Of a stretch of DNA of 10,680 nt, positions 1 through 5,146 are shown one piece after another. Origin of the DNA: an uncultured Prevotella sp. (lineage in GTDB: Bacteria; Bacteroidota; Bacteroidia; Bacteroidales; Bacteroidaceae). The position numbers and the translations under genes are program-made. Under the pieces are notes generated by a model. The model was given only the letters and a program-made list of their open reading frames with translations. It was not told where the DNA came from and ran no database searches. Position 1 is the stretch's first letter. Each line of letters opens with the position of its first letter. The stretch covers positions 1-10,680 of the forward strand of contig CAMBBY010000013.1 of NCBI GenBank assembly GCA_945863825.1, read 5' to 3'.

Positions 1-98
1 ACGTATGTCTTGCTGCTTAAAAAACTACGCCAAAAAGACTATTGTCTTAACTCCTTTAACTTCAGAACTTGAATTATATACTTAAAAAAATAATAGAA
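1..98. other. Leader of rfbB; no gene assigned
   Basis: This A/T-rich stretch precedes rfbB. Two + strand frames stay open from the window edge, to a stop at about 70-72 and to another at about 81-83, so the tail of an upstream gene could end here, but neither short peptide is recognisable. A 5-bp hairpin (AAGAC / GTCTT, 35-48) is too short to call a terminator. I see no TAnnTTTG box, so rfbB may be transcribed from a promoter outside the window, perhaps with other sugar-nucleotide genes. Confidence 0.3.
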
Positions 99-1232
99 AT
101 GAAGAATATCATCATAACGGGCGGTGCTGGTTTCATCGGCTCACATGTCGTAAGACTTTTTGTGAACAAGTATCCTGAGTATCATATCATCAACCTTGAC
201 AAGTTGACATACGCTGGCAACTTAGCTAACCTCAAGGATGTTGAGGATAAGCCAAACTATACCTTCGTGAAGGGTGACATTTGTGACTTCGACCTGATGC
301 TGAAACTGATGAAGGAGTATCAGGTGGACGGTATTATCCATCTGGCTGCAGAGAGTCATGTGGACCGCAGTATCAAGGATCCTTTCACTTTCGCTCAGAC
401 CAATGTGATGGGTACCCTATCTTTGCTCCAGGCTGCCAAGATCTATTGGGAGAGTCTGCCAGAGGGTTATGAGGGCAAGCGCTTCTATCATATCTCTACC
501 GACGAGGTGTATGGTGCCCTGCAGATGACTCATCCGGAGGGTGTTGCAGCGCCTTTCACAACCAAGGCTTCCAGCGGAAAGAACCACGAGGCTTATGGCG
601 AGGAATTCTTCCTGGAGACTACCAAGTATAATCCTCATTCTCCATACTCGGCTTCTAAGGCAAGCTCAGACCATTTCGTACGTGCCTTCCACGATACATA
701 CGGAATGCCAACCATCGTGACCAACTGTTCCAACAACTATGGTCCATATCAGTTCCCTGAGAAGCTGATTCCATTGTTCATCAACAATATCCGTCATCGC
801 AAGCCATTGCCAGTATATGGTAAGGGTGAGAATGTGAGAGACTGGTTGTATGTAGTGGATCATGCCCGTGCCATCGATATGATTTTCCACAAGGGAAAGG
901 TGGCTGAGACTTACAATATCGGCGGTTTCAATGAGTGGAAGAATATTGACATCATCAAGGTGGTGATCAAGACCGTAGATCGTCTGCTCGGACGCAAGGA
1001 AGGTGAGGACCTTGACCTGATCACCTACGTGACCGACCGCAAGGGACATGATATGCGCTATGCGATAGATTCACGTAAGCTCCAGAAGGAGTTGGGATGG
1101 GAACCAAGTCTGCAGTTTGAGGAAGGTATCGAGGAAACCGTGAAATGGTATCTCGACAATCAGGAATGGATGGACAACGTGACCAGCGGTGACTATCAGA
1201 AATATTACGAGAACATGTATAAAGACAGATAA
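99..1232 (+). CDS. rfbB: dTDP-glucose 4,6-dehydratase
   Basis: This cytoplasmic enzyme converts dTDP-glucose to dTDP-4-keto-6-deoxyglucose, the second step of dTDP-L-rhamnose and related deoxysugar synthesis for O-antigen, capsule or glycoprotein glycans. It is an extended short-chain dehydrogenase/reductase of 377 residues. A Rossmann glycine motif GGAGFIGS sits at 8-15, the catalytic T134-D135-E136 in STDEVYG, and the Y183-xxx-K187 pair in YSASK. LAAESHVDRSI near residue 85 and NNYGPYQFPEKLIP near residue 215 are RmlB signatures. Between TDEVYG and YSASK lies an insertion of roughly 20 residues that is common in Bacteroidota homologues, from my knowledge of the family. I chose the ATG at 99 because the glycine motif begins a few residues after it; the in-frame TTG at 69 would add an unnatural lysine- and isoleucine-rich tail. 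The next gene starts 21 bp downstream, so the two are probably co-transcribed. Function is nearly certain. Confidence 0.96.
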   Translation: MKNIIITGGAGFIGSHVVRLFVNKYPEYHIINLDKLTYAGNLANLKDVEDKPNYTFVKGDICDFDLMLKLMKEYQVDGIIHLAAESHVDRSIKDPFTFAQTNVMGTLSLLQAAKIYWESLPEGYEGKRFYHISTDEVYGALQMTHPEGVAAPFTTKASSGKNHEAYGEEFFLETTKYNPHSPYSASKASSDHFVRAFHDTYGMPTIVTNCSNNYGPYQFPEKLIPLFINNIRHRKPLPVYGKGENVRDWLYVVDHARAIDMIFHKGKVAETYNIGGFNEWKNIDIIKVVIKTVDRLLGRKEGEDLDLITYVTDRKGHDMRYAIDSRKLQKELGWEPSLQFEEGIEETVKWYLDNQEWMDNVTSGDYQKYYENMYKDR

Positions 1233-1253
1233 TAAAAACTTTAAAATATTAGG

Positions 1254-2534
1254 ATGACAGTAAACACAACTCACACACAACCGGTGTGGACAGAAATCGA
1301 ATATACAGCATTATGCAAAAATCCGTATCTATCAACACCATTCTATGTACCCAAGGAATCAAAGGTGTTTCAATGCAAGGAAGATGGTAGCCGCAAGGAA
1401 GCGAGAATGCTCTATCTCGTGTTTAAGGCAGCCAATGCTCCTGAAGATGCTGAATGGGAAGACGACCCTATGCCGGGAGAAATCCTGGTGGGAGTGCTGG
1501 ATGATGACGATGAAGTCATAGAACCAGCCAAGGCTGTTTTCCTGGGTATGGATCTGGAAGATTTCATTGAGGTAACTGATGAGGATGAAAATACCATTAC
1601 TTTCGACCTTTTCTGGCGTCATGGCGATGTAAAGGTGGAAAAGGCGGAAAAGACAAGAGACGGTTTTGTCTGCAAGAAGGAAGATTTCGGCGATGAAGGT
1701 CTGCTGGTCACTTTGACTCCGAAGAAGGAGGGTGCTCCTGTCACCATGCGCCTACAGATACCTTATCTCGGATTCTCGCTTTATGACAAGAGTGGCAACA
1801 AGATGCGCGGTGATGTGGAAATCCCACACGAGAAGGTGGATGATTATCGCTATGAATTTGTGGGCGATGATAGCAACGACCGTTTCTCCCTGCATCTGGA
1901 CAATGATAGGTTTATCTATATGTGTGTGCTTCGCCAGCATGAGGGCAAGTTGGTTGTGCGCGATCAGCGTGATCGCCTGTCTGTGGTGGATGAACTGCCA
2001 AGCGAAGGTAAACTGTCTGAACTGATGATGAATGCCCATGAAGCATTGATCAAGAACAAGAACTACCGTTGGCGTATTACCTTGGGAGGCAGTACGATGG
2101 ATGAAGGAAGCGAGGAGGATTTTGTCCTGGAGCCTACTGCTCTGGGCAATTATGCCTACGAGCAGTTCCAGAAGGATCCTGGCAAAATAGATGAGTTGGG
2201 TGCTCATCTCATATCTCTCGAACAGAAATATGGTTTCCAATGGTTCTGGCTGAATGATGAAGACTGGCGTCATGATGACCCTATGTTTGAAATGTTCATG
2301 AAGCAGCTGTTGGCATTCTCCTATATCAATCAGAAACCTATACAGGGTGATCAGTTGCAGGCACGCAACAACAAGCGCAAGATACGTCGCTGCGCCAAGA
2401 TGATATTGGCTCATCGCGCTGGTGAACTGAATCTCTGGGATGAGGAGGAAGAGGCACGTAAGGAAATCCTGCGTCTCTTCAGCACTTTCCATAAGGAGTT
2501 TACCGAGGAACTGGAAAAGGGTGATGCGGAATAG
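1254..2534 (+). CDS. Acidic cytoplasmic protein of unknown function
   Basis: I do not recognise this 426-residue protein. It has no signal peptide and no membrane segment, so it is probably cytoplasmic. It is strongly acidic, with DDDDE at 83-87 and acidic runs near 64-71, 108-112 and 396-400. The first ~290 residues alternate hydrophobic and polar in short stretches, suggesting beta strands; IPYLGFSLYDKSG (169-181) looks like a strand-turn-strand. From about 296 it appears helical, with a basic patch RNNKRKIRR (371-379) and a charged C-terminal helix. Tryptophans cluster at 330-338 (WFWLNDEDW). No nucleotide-binding, metal or catalytic motif stands out. The ATG at 1254 follows rfbB by 21 bp and codon use matches its neighbours, so it is a real gene, probably in the rfbB transcript. 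Being next to rfbB does not by itself give it a polysaccharide role. Confidence 0.85.
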   Translation: MTVNTTHTQPVWTEIEYTALCKNPYLSTPFYVPKESKVFQCKEDGSRKEARMLYLVFKAANAPEDAEWEDDPMPGEILVGVLDDDDEVIEPAKAVFLGMDLEDFIEVTDEDENTITFDLFWRHGDVKVEKAEKTRDGFVCKKEDFGDEGLLVTLTPKKEGAPVTMRLQIPYLGFSLYDKSGNKMRGDVEIPHEKVDDYRYEFVGDDSNDRFSLHLDNDRFIYMCVLRQHEGKLVVRDQRDRLSVVDELPSEGKLSELMMNAHEALIKNKNYRWRITLGGSTMDEGSEEDFVLEPTALGNYAYEQFQKDPGKIDELGAHLISLEQKYGFQWFWLNDEDWRHDDPMFEMFMKQLLAFSYINQKPIQGDQLQARNNKRKIRRCAKMILAHRAGELNLWDEEEEARKEILRLFSTFHKEFTEELEKGDAE

Positions 2535-2578
2535 GGGGAACTCTGTAAGAGAAACATTCAGAATCGTAATGAAATGAC

Positions 2579-2612
2579 AAAGGTCCTATCGGTGAAAATC
2601 GGTAGAACCTTT
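2579..2612 (+). terminator. Likely transcription terminator hairpin
   Basis: AAAGGT pairs with ACCTTT; after one C/A mismatch the stem continues as CTATCGGT / ATCGGTAG with two G-T wobbles, giving a stem of about 15 positions closed by a GAAA tetraloop. It lies 45 bp after the stop of the 426-residue gene and before the promoter of the next unit, where a terminator is expected. The tail after the stem is AT-rich but lacks a proper T-run, so an mRNA 3'-end stabiliser is also possible. Confidence 0.65.
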
Positions 2613-2674
2613 ATAAAATAATGCAATATTTGCAAAAAAATAGCTGAATAGGCTGATAATTGGATTTTTTTGTC

Positions 2675-2682
2675 TAATTTTG
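2675..2682 (+). promoter_or_regulatory. Bacteroidota -7 promoter box
   Basis: TAATTTTG matches the TAnnTTTG -7 consensus of the primary sigma factor in Bacteroidota at every fixed position and is followed by CACC, as is the box at 10503. No convincing TTTG -33 element lies 19-21 bp upstream (the segment reads GGCTGATAA), so an activator may help. It would start transcription near 2689, leaving a leader of about 120 nt before the carboxyltransferase gene. Confidence 0.6.
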
Positions 2683-2810
2683 CACCTTGGTAAATTATGC
2701 GTTGCCAGGAAGGGGCTTTCGGGTCTGTTTGATGGCAGCCGTTACGTGATGGAAAATCACTTGCAAAAAATAGATTTGTCAATCATTAGAATATAATACA
2801 TTAATAAATA
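2683..2810 (+). promoter_or_regulatory. Structured 5' leader with chained mini-ORFs
   Basis: The untranslated leader of the carboxyltransferase unit has two possible hairpins: GTTGCCA (2701-2707) with TGGCAGC (2733-2739, one G-U pair), and a perfect GTGAT / ATCAC stem around GGAAA (2746-2760). It also contains three consecutive mini-ORFs: 2697-2732 (MRCQEGAFGSV), 2732-2749 (MAAVT) and 2749-2796 (15 residues, MENHLQKIDL...). Each stop overlaps the next start as TGATG. The last ends 14 bp before the real ATG at 2811. I do not recognise a known riboswitch class. A regulatory role is inference, and the mini-ORFs could be coincidental. Confidence 0.35.
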
Positions 2811-4586
2811 ATGAAGAAGAAAATTCAGTTCAGTCTCGTTTATCGAGACATGTGGCAGAGTTCAGGTAAGTTCCAGCCACGTAAAGATCAGTTGGCTAAG
2901 ATTGCCCCAGTTATTATCGAAATGGGCTGCTTTAGCCGTGTTGAGACGAATGGTGGTGCCTTCGAACAGGTAAATCTCCTCGCAGGCGAAAATCCTAACG
3001 AGGCAGTTCGCGCTTTCTGTAAGCCTTTCAATGAGGTAGGTATCAAGACTCACATGCTCGACCGTGGTCTGAACGCTCTTCGTATGTATCCTGTGCCTGA
3101 CGATGTACGTGCCTTGATGTACAAGGTGAAGGCTAAGCAGGGTACTAATATCACCCGTATCTTCGATGGTCTGAACGATGTGCGCAACATCATTCCTTCT
3201 ATCAAGTGGGCTAAGGAAGGTGGCATGACTCCACAGTGTGCGCTCTGTATCACTAATTCTCCTGTTCACACACTCGATTATTATATGAACATCGCTGACC
3301 AGCTCATCGCTGCCGGCGCAGAGGAAATCTGCTTGAAGGATATGGCTGGTATCGGTCAGCCTGCTTTCCTCGGTAAGTTGACCAAGATGATCAAGGACAA
3401 GTATCCTGAGATTATCATCCAGTACCACGGCCACTCTGGTCCTGGTCTCTCTATGGCTTCTATCCTCGAGGTCTGCAACAATGGTGCCGACATCATCGAT
3501 ACTGCTATCGAACCATTGTCTTGGGGTAAGGTTCACCCAGACGTGATCTCTGTCATCAGCATGTTGAAGAACGAGGGCTTTGAGGTGCCTGAAATCAATA
3601 TGAGCGCTTACATGAAGGCTCGTGCCATGACTCAGGAATTCATCGACGAGTGGCTCGGTTACTTCATCAACCCAGGCAATAAGATCATGTCTTCTCTGTT
3701 GCTCGGTTGCGGTCTTCCTGGCGGTATGATGGGTAGTATGATGGCAGACCTCGGCGGTATGCGCCAGACAATCAACAATATCCGTAAGAAGAAGGGTGAG
3801 GAAGAATTGTCTATGGACGACCTTCTGATCAAGCTCTTCGACGAGGTAGAGTATGTATGGCCACGCGTAGGTTATCCTCCATTGGTAACTCCATTCAGCC
3901 AGTATGTGAAGAACATCTCATTGATGAACCTCCTCACCATGGAGCAGGGCAAGGGCCGCTTCGTGATGATGGACGACTCAATGTGGGGTATGATTCTCGG
4001 TAAGAGTGGTAAGATTCCTGGAACTATCGATCCAGAACTCGTAGAACTTGCCAAGAAGCAGGGCCGTGAGTTCACAGACGTAGATGCTCATACATTGCTT
4101 TCTAACGCTCTCGATGACTTCAAGAAAGAGATGGACGAGAATGGTTGGGATTACGGTCAGGACGACGAGGAACTCTTCGAGCTCGCCATGCACCCAGAGC
4201 AGTATCGCAACTTCAAGAGCGGTCAGGCTAAGAAGAACTTCCTGGCTGATCTCCAGAAGGCTAAGGATGCTAAGCTCGGCAGCACCTTGACTCCAGCTCA
4301 GCTCGCAGAATTCAAGCACGCCAAGGCTGATGCGATCGTAGCACCAGTAGCAGGTCAGATCTTCTGGGAGTTCCAGGGCGAGGGTGAGTGCCAGCCTGCA
4401 GTAGAGCCATTCATCGGCAAGGAATATAAGGAAGGTGATGCTTTCTGCTACATTCTTGCTCCTTGGGGTGAATTTGAGACCGTTCCTGCAGCTCTTGGTG
4501 GTAAACTCGTAGAAATCAATACTAAGCAGGGCAGCAAAATCCGCAAGGGTGATGTGATCGCTTACATTGAGCGCAACGCAGAATAA
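2811..4586 (+). CDS. Pyruvate carboxylase B / oxaloacetate decarboxylase alpha-like carboxyltransferase
   Basis: This protein (591 residues, cytoplasmic) belongs to the family whose members move CO2 between carboxybiotin and pyruvate or oxaloacetate. The N-terminal TIM-barrel carboxyltransferase domain (about 5-300) keeps its metal site: D13 in YRDMWQS, K176 in CLKDMAG (the usual carbamylated lysine), and H206/H208 in YHGHSG. RIFDGLNDVRN (116-126) is a family signature. The conserved PYC/OADA segment follows (about 300-480), with LPGGMMGSM (302-310) and LVTPFSQ (358-364), where T360 aligns with the proton-relay threonine. A C-terminal biotinyl-like domain spans 508-591, but the EAMKM site is replaced by APWGEF (550-555), putting glycine where the biotinylated lysine belongs; its first half also holds an extra loop (about 520-540). 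It may therefore depend on a separate biotin carrier. No biotin carboxylase or membrane subunit gene is nearby, so I cannot choose between carboxylase and decarboxylase, and I leave the symbol blank. Confidence 0.85.
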   Translation: MKKKIQFSLVYRDMWQSSGKFQPRKDQLAKIAPVIIEMGCFSRVETNGGAFEQVNLLAGENPNEAVRAFCKPFNEVGIKTHMLDRGLNALRMYPVPDDVRALMYKVKAKQGTNITRIFDGLNDVRNIIPSIKWAKEGGMTPQCALCITNSPVHTLDYYMNIADQLIAAGAEEICLKDMAGIGQPAFLGKLTKMIKDKYPEIIIQYHGHSGPGLSMASILEVCNNGADIIDTAIEPLSWGKVHPDVISVISMLKNEGFEVPEINMSAYMKARAMTQEFIDEWLGYFINPGNKIMSSLLLGCGLPGGMMGSMMADLGGMRQTINNIRKKKGEEELSMDDLLIKLFDEVEYVWPRVGYPPLVTPFSQYVKNISLMNLLTMEQGKGRFVMMDDSMWGMILGKSGKIPGTIDPELVELAKKQGREFTDVDAHTLLSNALDDFKKEMDENGWDYGQDDEELFELAMHPEQYRNFKSGQAKKNFLADLQKAKDAKLGSTLTPAQLAEFKHAKADAIVAPVAGQIFWEFQGEGECQPAVEPFIGKEYKEGDAFCYILAPWGEFETVPAALGGKLVEINTKQGSKIRKGDVIAYIERNAE

Positions 4587-5128
4587 TGATGGATTATCAA
4601 GCAATTATAGATAAGTATTATCCTGAGGATAATGAACTTCGTCATATCCTCATTACACATAGTCAATCTGTAGCGCGAAAAGCGCTACAGATTGTTTCGT
4701 ATCATCCTGAATTGCAGCTGGATGCCCAGTTTGTCGAGGAAGCTGCTATGCTCCACGATTTGGGAATCTTCCTGACGGATGCTCCTGGCATACAGTGTTT
4801 TGGGTCTCATCCATACATCTGTCATGGCCGTCTGGGAGCTGAAATCCTGCGTAAAGAAGGATATGAACGCCATGCACGGGTATGCGAACGCCATACGGGG
4901 GCTGGCATTACATGTAAGCAAATCGTAGAGCAGAATCTGCCGCTGCCTCATCAGGATTTCCTTCCCGAAACGATGGAGGAAAAGGTGATTTGCTATGCTG
5001 ATAAGTTTTTCAGCAAAACCCATCTCGACAGGGAAAAGTCGATAGAAAAGGCAGAGAAAAGTCTCGCTAAATTTGGCGAAGAAGGAGTGAAACGCTTCCA
5101 GGAATGGGAGAAATTGTTTGAAATATAA
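4586..5128 (+). CDS. HD-domain (HDIG-type) phosphohydrolase
   Basis: This is a 180-residue cytoplasmic protein of the HD superfamily, metal-dependent phosphohydrolases that often act on nucleotides or cyclic dinucleotides. The metal ligands are visible: H25 in THSQSVA, the H57-D58 pair in AAMLHDLGIF, H80 in CHGRLGAEIL, H103 in VCERHTGAG, and D139 in CYADKFF. The C-terminal ~35 residues form a charged helix. Its substrate is unknown; it resembles a widespread group of stand-alone HDIG proteins. The start overlaps the TAA of the carboxyltransferase gene by one base (TAATGATG). A second ATG at 4589 is equally plausible and would shorten the protein by one residue. The overlap implies translational coupling. 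lptD follows 18 bp downstream. A perfect 13-bp inverted repeat lies within codons 26-36. Family assignment is firm; the biological role is not. Confidence 0.9.
   Translation: MMDYQAIIDKYYPEDNELRHILITHSQSVARKALQIVSYHPELQLDAQFVEEAAMLHDLGIFLTDAPGIQCFGSHPYICHGRLGAEILRKEGYERHARVCERHTGAGITCKQIVEQNLPLPHQDFLPETMEEKVICYADKFFSKTHLDREKSIEKAEKSLAKFGEEGVKRFQEWEKLFEI
4664..4694. repeat. Perfect 13-bp inverted repeat inside the HD gene
   Basis: CAATCTGTAGCGC (4664-4676) and GCGCTACAGATTG (4682-4694) are exact reverse complements separated by the 5-nt loop GAAAA. In RNA this would be a very stable, GC-rich hairpin about 80 nt into the HD reading frame. It is followed by TTTCGT rather than a T-run, so it is not a classic terminator. 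It encodes residues 27-36 of the HD protein (QSVARKALQI) within the first predicted helix, so the structure must coexist with coding constraint. Confidence 0.85.
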
Positions 5129-5146
5129 CTTCTCAAAAGATATTGA

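Noticed and set aside
35..48. AAGAC / GTCTT hairpin before rfbB
   Set aside because: Only five base pairs and no T-run; common by chance in AT-rich DNA.
69..98. Upstream TTG start for rfbB adding ten residues
   Set aside because: The added tail is lysine/isoleucine-rich and the Rossmann motif sits at its normal place when the ATG at 99 is used.
1960..1976. GCGATCA-GCG-TGATCGC inverted repeat inside the 426-residue gene
   Set aside because: Seven-base arms with a short loop are expected several times by chance in a window of this size, and no regulatory context exists here.
1752..2492. Long minus-strand open frame of 246 codons, and other long antisense frames such as 2862-3536 and 7112-7732
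   Set aside because: They lie opposite well-supported genes, have no recognisable domains, and arise from the codon use of the + strand genes.
2622..2634. TGCAA-TAT-TTGCA dyad upstream of the promoter at 2675
   Set aside because: Five-base arms are too short to separate from chance; its place about 40 bp upstream of the -7 box is suggestive but not enough.
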